The position numbers and the translations under genes are program-made. Positions 1-9,436 of a DNA stretch of 64,000 bases are shown one piece after another. Position 1 is the first letter of the stretch, and each line of letters opens with the position of its first letter. Source of the DNA: Medakamo hakoo (Eukaryota; Chlorophyta; Trebouxiophyceae; Coccomyxaceae); NCBI GenBank assembly GCA_026636295.1, contig CP089463.1, forward strand, positions 248,001 to 312,000. Reading direction: 5' to 3'. Under the pieces are notes generated by a model. That model was not told where the DNA came from and did not search any database. It saw nothing but the letters and a program-made list of their open reading frames with translations.

Positions 1-174
1 CACGCGTGTGTGTGTATGTGTGTAGGCCGGCGCGGCTCCTCGGCCCCGGGGGCAGCGCGGGCTGGACGAAAGAATAGAAGAATGGGGACAAGCCTGTGCT
101 TTTCACACATCAAAAAAGAAACCAGCGGCGGGCGCGTGCGACCTGGGCAGCACAGCGCAGCCACACGCCCAGCC

Positions 175-2663
175 ATGCCGGGCGCGGCCGCGCCCATGGA
201 CACCGGCGACGGCGCCGTGGCCCTTGTCCCCGGCGAGGCGGCGCGCACCGTCGACCGTCGCGGCGGCGGCGGCGCGCCTCAAAAAGTCGACCTGGTCGAC
301 TCGCACACCAAGGCCCTGGGCGTCATCCAGCCGCCGCCGGACATCCGGGCGATCGTGGACAAGACGGCCCAGTTTGTGGCGCGGAATGGTATGGTTGTGG
401 GTGGGTGGGTGGGGTGGGACGAACGAAAAACGCGGTGGGCACGCAAATTCGTCCCCCGCGCCTCAACCTGGCCTCCCCCTCACATGAACACCACTCTCCA
501 CCGCCCCGCGCCCAACCACCCACAGGCGAGGCCTTTGAAGCTAAAATCCTGGCGACCGAGGCCGCCAACGCCAAGTTCAACTTTTTGAAACCGGGCGATC
601 CGTACCACCAGTACTACAAAGCGCGCGTCGCCGCGTCGCGTGCCGCGGACGAGGGCGGGGATGCCGTCGCCGCGGCCGCCGCGGCCGTGGGCGGGTCCGC
701 GGCGGCGGCCGCGACCGCGCCGGGCGCGGACAGCGCCACCGCCGCCCGTGCGGCCGCCGACGCGGCGGCGGCCATGGTCGTGACGTCGACGGTCGCGGCG
801 CCGGGCGCTGTGCTGGCCCCGCCCGCGCCCGCCGCGTATGCCGTGAGAATCCCGCCCGGCCTGACGCCGTTGGAGGTCGACACCCTCAAACTGGCCGCCG
901 CCATGGCGGCCCGGTGTGGTGAAGAAGAGTTTCCAAACGCGCTCGCGGCCTCCAAACTCGGCGCCTCCGACCCGGCCCTCGCCTTTCTGAAACCCACCCA
1001 CTCACTGCACGCGACGTTTCGCGCGCTGGTCGCCGCCTACGCCCGCGTCCTGCGCCCGCCCTCCGCCACCCTGGCCACCCTGAAAAAGGACGCGGAAGAC
1101 CGGACGGCTGTGCTGGAGAGGTGCCTGCGCCGCTTGGAATGGGAGCGGGCCAGCGAGCGCGGGCGGAAGGAAGCCGCGGCCGTGGCCGAGGCGGAGCGCG
1201 TCGCGACGCTCTCCATCGACTGGCACGCGGCCGTCGTCGTGGAGGCCATCGCCTTTGCCCCCGGTGAAGACGCGGGCTTGCCGCCGCCTGCCACGCGCGC
1301 CGACGTCCTGGCCATGAACAAGGCGGCCATCGCGGCGGCGGCGAGTGCGGCGGCGGGTGCGGCCAAAGCCGCGGCGCCGCCGCCTGCGGCGCGGCCGGAC
1401 GGTGGCGCACCCGCGCCTCCACGCCCTCCACCACCACCACAACCCATGGACGCGGAGGAGCAGGCCATGGTCGCCGCGGGCGCGGCGGCCGAAGCCGCCA
1501 TGGAGGAGGAGGGGGAGGGCGCACCCGCCTTGGCGGCGTCCCTCCACCCGCCACCGCCCGCCCTGCCCGCTGGCGCGGTCGAAGCCGACGAGGACGGCCC
1601 CATCCGCATCGTCCGCGACTACAAGCGCAAAGGCGGCGATGCGTCCGCTGCCGCTGCTGCGGCCGCCGCAGCCGCTGCGGCCGTCGGCGACGCGTCCGGG
1701 TTTGTTGTGTCCCCGCTGACGGGCGAGCTCGTCCGCCTGGAGGACATGGGCGAGCACATGCGCGTGTCTCTGCTGGACCCCAAGTGGAAAGCCCAGAGGG
1801 AGGCCATGCTGTCCAAACTGCGTGGTTCCACGACGGCGGGCGACGACGAGATCGTGGGCAATTTGGTGGCGCTGGCCCGGCGCCGGCCGGACGTGTTTGG
1901 GCCCGGCGGTGGTCGGAGTGGCGCGCGCGCGGACCAGCCTGCGGCGGGCGGCGGGGGCGGGCTGTCCGCCGCCGCGACGGCCGCCGTCCTGGACGCGTCG
2001 GCCGCCGGGCCGCAGCCTCCTCCTCCAGGGCCGTCTGTGGGTCCGCCTCCTTCAGGCGCGGGCGGGGCCTGGCCTCCGCCGCCGCCGGCGGCGGTGCCGC
2101 GGCAACCGCCTCCACCGCCGCCGGGGCCGACCGTGCCGGTCGCTGCCGCTGGTCGGCCGCGCCCGCCGCCGCCGCCCGGGCCGACGGTGCCTGTGGCGGC
2201 GGCAGCGGCCCCGCCGCCGCCTCAGCCGCCACCGCCACCGCCTCCCGTCGTGGCTGCACCGCCGCCGCCCCCACCCACGGCCGCCGCTCCACCGTCGGCC
2301 GCCGCCGCTCCGCCGCCACCCAAGCGCGCGCGCGCCTCGCGCGCCTTTGTCTTGACGCCCGAAGAAGACTTCCTGGCCGCGCACGGTGGGCGGGACGGCG
2401 GGCCGGTCGCCATTTCGGTGGCCTTGCCCGACGGTGACCCGCCCCTGGACGGCCGCACGGTGGAAGTGTCCCTGCCCCTGACCGCGACCATCGGCGAGCT
2501 GAAAGCCGCGCTCCAACCGGAGACGGGCCTCCCGCCCAACAAGCAGAAGCTGGCGCGTGAGGGTGTGGGCGTCCTGACGGCCGACGGGGCCAGCCTGGCG
2601 CACTACAACCTGGGGCCGGGCGTGGTGGTGGAGCTCAGCTTGAAGACGCGCGGGCGGAGATGA
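175..2663 (+). CDS. SF3A1: Splicing factor 3A subunit 1
   Basis: Core subunit of the SF3A complex of the U2 snRNP, needed for branch-site recognition in the nucleus. Two exons (175-388, 526-2663) give 783 residues. Seen: a first SURP module split by the intron (DLVDSHTKALGVIQPPPDIR, then LATEAANAKFNFL and HQYY), a second SURP near residues 183-240 (LAAAMAARCG, FLKPTHSLH), a central region with IRIVRDYKRK and SPLTGELV, and a C-terminal ubiquitin-like domain from about residue 714. This order matches SF3A1/Prp21. A proline-rich linker lies before the ubiquitin-like domain and holds two copies of a PPPPGPTVPVAAA unit. The ATG at 175 gives a normal N-terminus; the ATG at 196 is possible. The final 84 bp separate it from a convergent gene. 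Confidence 0.93.
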
Positions 2664-2682
2664 TGAGGGAGATGGAGAGGTG

Positions 2683-2700
2683 GATGGATGGATGGATGGA
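2683..2700 (+). repeat. (GGAT)n short tandem repeat
   Basis: About four GGAT units just after the SF3A1 stop, inside the 84-bp convergent spacer. A similar short run lies at 7033-7046 just after the bL38c stop, so the motif recurs in presumptive 3' UTRs. Confidence 0.7.
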
Positions 2701-2747
2701 AAAACAAACAACCCAGAACGCAACAACAGATCTAACCCTCTCCCTTC

Positions 2748-3542
2748 TCACCGCCCGTCCACGGCGTCCTCCCACTCGACGTCGATGACAGGGCCACTGC
2801 CATTCCCACCGCTGCTTGGGCCGCGCGCCCCCCGGCCCCACGCGCCAAAGGGGCCCGCCGCCCGGCGCGCCGCCGCGGCCGCTTCCGCTTCCGCCTGCGC
2901 CCGCCGCGCACTCGCGGCCGAAAGAGGCAGCATGACGAGCGGTGCCAGCCACCAGAGGAGCAACAAGAAATTGAGCAGCCGGCCGAGGAGGCCGAAGTAC
3001 GCGAGCAGGGCGAGCGAGACGGCGAGGAAGGGCGGGCCCGCGGGTCCAGCCATGAAAGCGCGGATGCGGCGGCGGTAGATGGGCGCGTACCGCGCCGCGT
3101 CGGCGGTGAAGCGCCGGGCTTTGGTTGAGAGGCCGAGCTTCTCGTCGGCTTCCCGGGCGGCGGAGGTCAGGGCGGACGCCGTTTTCCCGAGGGCCGCAGA
3201 CGCGCTGTGGGGATGAGGGTTGGGGGACAGCGATGCCTGGGGTGTGAGGAACATGAAACCGCGGTGCGGCACGGCCATCCCGCCGTCTTCATGGCCGCCT
3301 GTGCCTCTTGTTAGACGCGCCGTGTCCTACACTACTCACCGCTCTTTCAGCTTGTGGCGTTCGGCGAAGTCCCGGGCGGCTGAGGCCGCGCGGTCTCCGA
3401 CCGTGCGGCCGCTCGGCGTGTCCGCTGGTGAAGAGGAAGACGCCGCTCGGGGGTTGAGCACCTGCGGCCGGCGACTGGTGCCGCGGGCAGCGGTGAGCCC
3501 GAGGGCACGGCCTGCCGGCCGGCTGGCCGTGAAGGTCGGCAT
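2748..3542 (-). CDS. Predicted plastid membrane protein, function unknown
   Basis: Two exons on the minus strand (3542-3340, 3204-2748), 219 residues. I do not recognise the family. The first 40 or so residues are rich in R, S, T and A with few acids, as in a chloroplast transit peptide (inference). Then come a basic amphipathic stretch, one long hydrophobic region near residues 127-165 (LAVSLALLAYFGLLGRLLNF then a second leucine/tryptophan-rich block) that could be two membrane spans or a hairpin, an alanine-rich coil, and an acidic tail GPVIDVEWEDA. The tail resembles those of some plant plastid proteins, but I cannot name one. The junction is in phase 2 with a GTGAGT donor. It diverges from LACS with 121 bp between the start codons. 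Confidence 0.7.
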
Positions 3543-3663
3543 TGCCGGGCGTGTGACACGAAAGAAAAAACAAAGACAGAGGTGTGTCTTTTTTTCTCTC
3601 CTGCCCGCCGCGCGCGCACTGCGCTTCACAGATTGGTTGTGCCCTCAAAAAACGCCTCCAACC
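3543..3663. promoter_or_regulatory. Divergent promoter region, unknown gene / LACS
   Basis: 121 bp between two outward-facing start codons. It contains poly(T) and poly(A) stretches and an inverted CCAAT box (GATTGG) about 25 bp before the LACS ATG. That both genes share control here is inferred from spacing only. Confidence 0.4.
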
Positions 3664-6186
3664 ATGGGCCCGTCCTCCTCCACGGGGAGCTCCATGCTCC
3701 CCACATTTGATGTCTACACGACCATTGGTGCGTCGACCGTTGGGGCATGCCAGCGCCTCGACACGGCCCCCCCCAAAAAACGGGAGAGCTGTCGGCGCGG
3801 TCGCACGGCGGGCGAAGGAAAGACGCGTCGCCCAGCGTCCTGGGGACGTTTCGGCCGCCTCCTTCCGGCCCAACCAGTGATTGCAGACTCGCCGTGCGCT
3901 TCAGGCTGGGTTTTGTCGTCGCGGCGCGGTCGCACCGCCCCCACGAAACGCGTGGCGCAGGGTGCCACACTCCCTCACAACGTCTCCCACACTCCGAAAA
4001 ACCAGAGCCCGCCCGGCCCGCCACGTCCACCACGCCCGCCCGGTCCGCGGTCTGGGCCAACAAGCAGGCCGTCGACACCTGGCCTGTCGTGGAAGGCAAC
4101 CCGGAAAACTTGTGGGAGGTGCGCGAGAGGAGCGGAGTTTTATTTTCTTGGCCACGCCGCGCGGCGCGCGATGGGCGTTGCCTCAACCTTCCCACAACAC
4201 ACTCGCTCACTTATGTGTGCCTGCCCCATCATCCATCCCTTGCAGATGTTCGCCGCGTCCGCCCGGCGCAACGCGGACCGCCCGTGCCTAGGCCACCGCC
4301 CCGTCGACGCCGAGGGGAAAGCGGGGCCTTACGAGTGGCAGACTTACGGCGCCGTCGCCCGCCGCGCGACCGCCCTCGGCGCCGCCCTCACCACAGCCGC
4401 GGCCGTCAAGCCGGGCGACGCCGTCGGCGTGTACGGCGCCAACTCGCCGGCCTGGATGCTGGCCATGCAGGCGTGCAACCGCGCCGGCGCGCGGTGCGTG
4501 CCGTTGTACGACACGCTGGGCGATGAGGCCGTGCGCTTTGTGTTGGCGCACTCTGGCGCGGCCGCCGTCTTTGTCGCGGCGGACAAGCTGCCGGCCCTCG
4601 CCGACGCCCTGAAGTCCGGCCGCCCGGCGCACGCCGTCGCCGGCTCGCCCGTCGTCCGGACCATCGTGGTCTGGGGCACGCCCGCGGGGGCCGCGCCGGA
4701 CGCCGCGGCACTGGCCGCCGCGGCCGCCGCGACGGGGCTGCACGTCGTGTCGTTCGACGCGTTTGAGGCCGCCGGCGCGGCGGTCGTGCCGCCGCCCCCG
4801 CCGGCGTCCACCTCGCCAGACGACATTTGCACCATCATGTACACGTCCGGCACGACCGGCGACCCCAAGGGCGTCCTCATCACCCACCGCGCCGTCCTCA
4901 CCACGGTCGCGGGCCAGCGCGCGGGCATGGACCAGCTGGGCGGCGCGCTCGGCGAGCGCTTCACGCCCGACGACGTCATGCTCTCCTACCTGCCCCTGGC
5001 CCACATCTTTGACCGGGCGCTGGAGGAGCTGTTCCTGGCCATCGGCGCGCGCGTCGGGTACTGGCGCGGCCGCATCGACGGCGTGCTGGACGACATCCAG
5101 GCGCTGCGCCCGACGCTCTTCATCGGCGTCCCCCGCGTCTTTGACCGGGTGTACGCGGGCGTCCACGCCCAGCTGGCGGCGGCGTCGCCCCTGCGCCGCG
5201 CCGTCTTTGGCCTGGCCTCCTGGCACAAGGCCCGGGGGCTGGCGGCGGGCATGCGGTGGGACGCCGCGTCCCCGCTGGCCGACCGCCTCGTCTTCAACCG
5301 GGTGAAAGCGCGGCTGGGCGGCCGCACGCGCCTGGTCGTCTCCGGCTCCGCCCCCCTGGCGCCCCGGGTGGAAGCCTTCCTGCGCGTCGCCATGTGCTGC
5401 CCCGTCCTGCAAGGCTACGGCCTCACCGAGACCTGTTCGTCCTCCTTTGTCGCGCCGCCGTCCGCCGACCAGGCCGGCCGCGTGGGCGGGCCCCTCCCCC
5501 TCCTCCACACCTGCCTCGAGTCCGTGCCCGACATGGGCTACGACGCGACCGCCGACCCGCCGCGCGGGGAAGTCCTCATCCGGGGGCCGACCGTCTTCGC
5601 CGGCTACTACAAGGACGCCGCCCAGACGGCGGAGGTGCTGGACGCCGACGGCTGGTTCCACACGGGCGACATCGGCGAGATCCGGGCCGACGGGTCGCTC
5701 CGCCTCATCGACCGCAAGAAGGCCCTGTTCAAGCTGGCCCAGGGCGAGTACATCTCGCCGGAACGCATCGAAGCCGCGCTGGCGGGGTCGGGCCTCCTGG
5801 AGCAGGCGTGGGTGACGGGCGACTCGCTGTCGGCCTTCCCCGTGGCCGTGGTCGTCCCGCGCCCGGACGCGCTGCGCCGCTGCCTGGCCGACGCCGGGCT
5901 GCCCAAGTCCGCGCTGCCGCCCGCGTCCGCGGGCCCGGCCGCCCTGTGCGACGTGCCCGGTGCCGCCGAGGCCGTGGCGGCGGCGCTGGCCGACGCCGCG
6001 CGCGCGGCGGGCCTGCGCCCCTTTGAAGTGCCGCGCGCCGTCGCGCTGGAACCGGAGGCCTGGACGCCCGAGGCGGGCGTGATGACGCCCACCTTCAAGC
6101 TGAAGCGCCCGGTGCTGGCGGCCAAGTACAAGGGGGTCGTGGCGGGGCTGTACGCCGGGATTCAGGAGAGCGTCAAGGCGTTGTGA
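3664..6186 (+). CDS. LACS: Long-chain acyl-CoA synthetase
   Basis: Activates long-chain fatty acids to acyl-CoA with ATP. Three exons (3664-3727, 4006-4118, 4246-6186) give 705 residues, normal for the family. Seen: the AMP-binding P-loop YTSGTTGDPKG near residue 258, the linker-gate region YLPLAHIFDR, QGYGLTETCSSSF near 447, DGWFHTGDIGEI near 526, and the LACS-specific LIDRKKALFKLAQGEYISPE. The last exon begins exactly at an ATG codon, so a start at 4246 is possible, but the upstream exons supply the NPENLWE segment that precedes the domain in algal LACS proteins. The C-terminus SVKAL is not a standard peroxisomal PTS1, and no strong plastid transit peptide is evident. Location is therefore uncertain; ER or plastid envelope are both possible. 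Confidence 0.92.
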   Translation: MGPSSSTGSSMLPTFDVYTTIGASTVGACQRLDTAPPKKRESCRRGRTAGEGKTRRPASWGRFGRLLPAQPVIADSPCASGWVLSSRRGRTAPTKRVAQGATLPHNVSHTPKNQSPPGPPRPPRPPGPRSGPTSRPSTPGLSWKATRKTCGRCARGAEFYFLGHAARRAMGVASTFPQHTRSLMCACPIIHPLQMFAASARRNADRPCLGHRPVDAEGKAGPYEWQTYGAVARRATALGAALTTAAAVKPGDAVGVYGANSPAWMLAMQACNRAGARCVPLYDTLGDEAVRFVLAHSGAAAVFVAADKLPALADALKSGRPAHAVAGSPVVRTIVVWGTPAGAAPDAAALAAAAAATGLHVVSFDAFEAAGAAVVPPPPPASTSPDDICTIMYTSGTTGDPKGVLITHRAVLTTVAGQRAGMDQLGGALGERFTPDDVMLSYLPLAHIFDRALEELFLAIGARVGYWRGRIDGVLDDIQALRPTLFIGVPRVFDRVYAGVHAQLAAASPLRRAVFGLASWHKARGLAAGMRWDAASPLADRLVFNRVKARLGGRTRLVVSGSAPLAPRVEAFLRVAMCCPVLQGYGLTETCSSSFVAPPSADQAGRVGGPLPLLHTCLESVPDMGYDATADPPRGEVLIRGPTVFAGYYKDAAQTAEVLDADGWFHTGDIGEIRADGSLRLIDRKKALFKLAQGEYISPERIEAALAGSGLLEQAWVTGDSLSAFPVAVVVPRPDALRRCLADAGLPKSALPPASAGPAALCDVPGAAEAVAAALADAARAAGLRPFEVPRAVALEPEAWTPEAGVMTPTFKLKRPVLAAKYKGVVAGLYAGIQESVKAL

Positions 6187-6332
6187 TGTTGTATGTATGG
6201 AGGGGAAGAGCCCGGAGAGGGAGAGAGGGAGAGATAAAAAATGACACGAGGGTCCTGGGGAGCCGAGCGTTGTTTTTTGTGAGGCCAGAGTTGTTTCTTC
6301 TCCAACGCACGCGTCACCCCCGCCCATCCAAA

Positions 6333-7030
6333 ATGCTGTCCACGGTCTCCCGCCCGGCCTTTGCGCCGGCCCGCACCGCGTCCCGGTCGTCGCGGACCTT
6401 AGTCGTCGGCGTGGAAGCGTCCACCCGGCCGCAGTGGAAGGTGAGACGAGAGAGAGAGAGGAATCGGGCCGGCGGCGCGGCCACGACGCCCTCTGTCGTT
6501 GTGTGCGCGTGCCAAGGCTCCGCCGTGCGCCTAGGCCCGACTCGCGCCACAAGCGGTCGTACTAGAGTCGCGTTCCTGCGCAATGAGCTGCTCAAAGTGG
6601 CATGGCGTTGAGCTGCCAGGCCAGGACGGCGGCGAAACAGGAGCGACGGCGGCGCCCGGCCGCCGGCCTGTTTTGCGTTTGCTTCAAGGCGAGCGCTGCC
6701 TCGCCGGCCCGTCGTCTGGCACCGTCACCGCCCTAGTGCAATGCTAGAGCGCCTTGATAATGCTCTGGGCGTGAGCAGGGTTCAGAACACCGCTCCATCA
6801 AAGCCACATAACCGCGCGCGCGTCTCTTTGCGTCCCTCAGCCCTTCTCACGGCTAGTTCGCACCCTCCCCTCCACGCCCACACCCAACCCCGCAGGCCGT
6901 CAAAGCCAAGACCAAGCTCCGCCCGAAGAAGCACACGCCGGCCGACCGCAAGCACGTCGGCGCGACCTACCCGCCCCTGCCGCCGCCGCCGCCCGCGTTC
7001 ACGGTGATTGAGGCCGGGCCCAAAAAGTGA
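6333..7030 (+). CDS. PSRP6: Plastid ribosomal protein bL38c (PSRP5/PSRP6 family)
   Basis: Small basic protein specific to the large subunit of plastid ribosomes in plants and green algae. Two exons (6333-6440, 6896-7030) give 80 residues. The mature part has STRPQWK, then LRPKKHTPADRKHVG and the hallmark YPPLPPPPPAF, which aligns with the plant PSRP5/6 motif of the form RPKK-x-PWD followed by YxPLPPLPPxW. The first 30 residues (R/S/A-rich, no acids) fit a transit peptide. The intron is 455 bp, more than the coding sequence. This gene is one of the best signs that the host is in the green lineage. Confidence 0.82.
6441..6895 (+). other. Intron of the bL38c gene
   Basis: 455-bp GT-AG intron. 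The 3' third is C-rich and pyrimidine-rich. I looked for box C/D, box H/ACA and tRNA-like signals and saw none convincing. Confidence 0.75.
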
Positions 7031-7138
7031 AATGTGGGGATGGATGGATGGAGGGTTGGGAGAGAGAGAGAGAACACCGCACTGAAACACTCCAGACTTT
7101 GAGAGGGGACGGGGGCGTCCGTGTGTGGCTGGGCATCT

Positions 7139-7143
7139 TGTAA
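7139..7143 (+). terminator. TGTAA poly(A) signal of bL38c
   Basis: TGTAA, the usual green-algal poly(A) signal, lies 108 bp after the bL38c stop, in the 310-bp spacer before the next tandem gene. Confidence 0.45.
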
Positions 7144-7340
7144 ACACGATACAAAGTCCGGCCTTGGGGCGACTCTTGAAAAAGGTGGGCGGAGAAAGGG
7201 AGGCGCACACAGGAAGCCGGGCGGAAGGGTTGGTGGTGGTCGACGCTCCCACTGCCGAGCACGCTCGCTCCCACTTTCCCTCTCACTCGCACAAAAAGAA
7301 AAAAGACGCACGACGCGACACGCACACCACACAACTACCC

Positions 7341-8909
7341 ATGCGTCTGTCCATCGCGGGACGCCCGGCGTCCACCCGGCCTGCCGGCCGGCGGGCCGTG
7401 GCGGCCGCTGCCCAGCCGGTGAGTCGTCAGCGTCGGGCGGGGTGCAGGAGCAGCGGCAACGCCTCGCACAAGCCAGCGGACGAGCGCGAGTGCGGCGGGC
7501 GTGCGCGCGCAAGGGCGGCCGCATTGCGTGCCTCCCGCCTTCGGTGCGGAAAGCGGGACACTTCACCTACTCGAGGGCGAGGGTGGAGCCTGAGGAGGGG
7601 CGGCAGCACCGGGCGCGGCCGGCGCATGTCGAGGAGCGCCGCCGGCCGTTGGCTCGCTCGCGGCCCGCAACCACCACTCCACCACCACCACCACTTCTCT
7701 CCCTCTCTCTCTCTCTCTCTTATCCGCCCGGCCGCTCTCACTCCTCGCCCGCCCTCCCCTCACCGTGCCACAGGAGGTCAAGACCGTGGAACCGGCTGCC
7801 AAAGCGGAGGCCAAGCCCGCGTCCGCTAAGCCGGAAGCGGCTGCCGCTGAGCCGGCCAAGGCTGAGGCCGCTGCTCCTGCGCAGGCCGCGCCCAAGGCCG
7901 CGCCCAAACCCGTCATCCCGGATGGAAAAGCCGAGATTTACATCGGCTTTGAAAAGGGGGACTACGCCCCCCGTGAAGGCCGCACGGGCCGTGTGATCGT
8001 GGACGACCCGTCGAAATGTGAGGCCGGAGGCGAAAAAAGGAGCGGACACAAAAACAACAAAACTCGCGCCTGCATGAACCCAAAAAACTCTCTCACACAC
8101 GCACACGCCCCTCTCTCCTCCTTTCTTTTGCTTTCTATCCAACAGACCCGGACCGCACCGCGCTCGTTGGCGGCTGGCCCGGCGGCGAGGTCGCCCTGAA
8201 GTCCTGGGCGCCCAAGGCGGCCGCGGAAGCGGCGGCGTCTGCCGCGCCCGCCAAGGCCAAGCCGGCCGCGCCCTCTAAACCCTCCAAGCCCGCCCCTGGC
8301 ACGCCCGCCGCGCCCATCTACGTTGGCCACGCGAAAGACGACTACGAAGGCCGCCGCGTCGGCCGCCCCGGGCGTTTCATCAACGACAACCCGGCCCGCT
8401 ACCCTGACAAGGAATCCATTGGCCCGCTGACCAACGCGACGGGCGGCTTTGCGGGCGGGGAGGTGGGCGTCAAAGCCTTTGCCGCGACGGGCGACCTGCC
8501 GTTGAAGCGCGGCGACGAGGTTGGGCGCCAGTTCAGCCCGCTGGTCGTGGCCGCGATCGTCGCTGGCGCGGCTGGGCTGGGCGGGGCGCTGCTCAACTCT
8601 GGCGTCGAGGTGGCCGAAGGCGTGGTGGAGGGCGCGGCGGGCGTGGGCGCGCCCGGCGCGGCAGGCGGCGCTGTCGCGGCTGGTGCGGCCGCGGCGCGCG
8701 CCCTGCTGGACCCGTCCACGCGCGGCGCGCTGGCGGCGGGCGCGGGCTTGCTCGCGCTGACGGGCGGGATTCTGGCCGTGCGCGGCGCGGTCGGCGCCGC
8801 GAAGAAGCGCGCCGCCGCGGCGGCTGAGACGGTGGCGGACGGCGCGAAAGCGGCTGCGTTCTGGGTGGCTGTGTTCCTGGCCGTCAAGCTGGTCATCGAG
8901 TCGTCGTGA
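7341..8909 (+). CDS. Plastid membrane protein with two copies of an IYxGxxxxDY module
   Basis: Three exons (7341-7418, 7774-8017, 8146-8909), 361 residues. Exon 1 encodes a typical transit peptide (MRLSIAGRPASTRPAGRR). A lysine/alanine/proline-rich spacer follows. Then there are two related modules: residues 81-130 (IYIGFEKGDYAPREGRTGR, DDPSKYPDR, GGWPGGE) and 165-215 (IYVGHAKDDYEGRRVGRPGR, NDNPARYPDK, GGFAGGE). The C-terminal 125 residues hold about three hydrophobic segments (near 238-260, 290-312 and 340-361). I recognise no named family; a thylakoid or envelope protein is the best guess. The modules share the order IYxG-DY-GRxGR-DxPxxYPD-GGxxGGE, so an internal duplication is visible directly. 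The intron in codon 108 joins TAC across the boundary and preserves the motif. Confidence 0.8.
7419..7773 (+). other. Intron 1 of the duplicated-module gene
   Basis: 355-bp intron with a GTGAGT donor and a CT-rich 3' end that includes a (TC)n tract at about 7698-7718. Nothing else is supported inside it. Confidence 0.7.
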
Positions 8910-9436
8910 GCGACGGGCGTGCGTCGCAAAAAATTTTGAGGGTGGGATGAACGAGTGGGGAGGGAGGGGGTGTGTTTGCCAGTTTTTTTGTCCGTGTTTT
9001 TTTTGGGAGGTTTCGAGGGGGGAACAAAAACACACGCACAGGCCCGTGTGCGCGCCGCACCTGAGAGAGAGGGAGCGTGAGTTTCACGCCCGAGAAAGGC
9101 GTTGTTGTAGACAAAGGCGGCGCGACGGGGTTGTGCGTTTTTTTTTTTCGCAGGTCGTGTGTTTTTACTGCCCCGTCCCCGCCAGTCAAGCACGCCCAGG
9201 CGCTCTCCACCCGACGCACGCCCGCCCTCACACACACACACTCGCACAGGCGTTCCCCTCTCCCCACAGCAAAAGGAAAGACACGTCCCCCCACCTTCAC
9301 GGACTTTGAAAAAAAACGCGCTCAACCCACTCCCTGTGGCACTTTCTTCAACCAGACCACGCCACGCGCGAGGGTTGAGGAGGGCACACGGAGGAGGCGC
9401 AGAGCGCGGAGCGCGCGCGCACACTCCCTCCATCCC
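8910..9436. other. Convergent intergenic region
   Basis: 527 bp between two tail-to-tail genes. It holds T-runs (about 8990-9003, 9138-9149), a short (CA)n and C-rich low-complexity sequence. No gene or RNA is supported. Confidence 0.6.

Noticed and set aside
886-2319. A 477-residue minus-strand frame opposite SF3A1
   Set aside because: Pro/Arg/Ala composition without domains; explained by reading GC-rich coding sequence backwards.
6441-6895. tRNA or snoRNA in the bL38c intron (short CTAG...CTAG and GGTTCAGAAC-like strings)
   Set aside because: No cloverleaf, no paired box C/D or H/ACA motifs.
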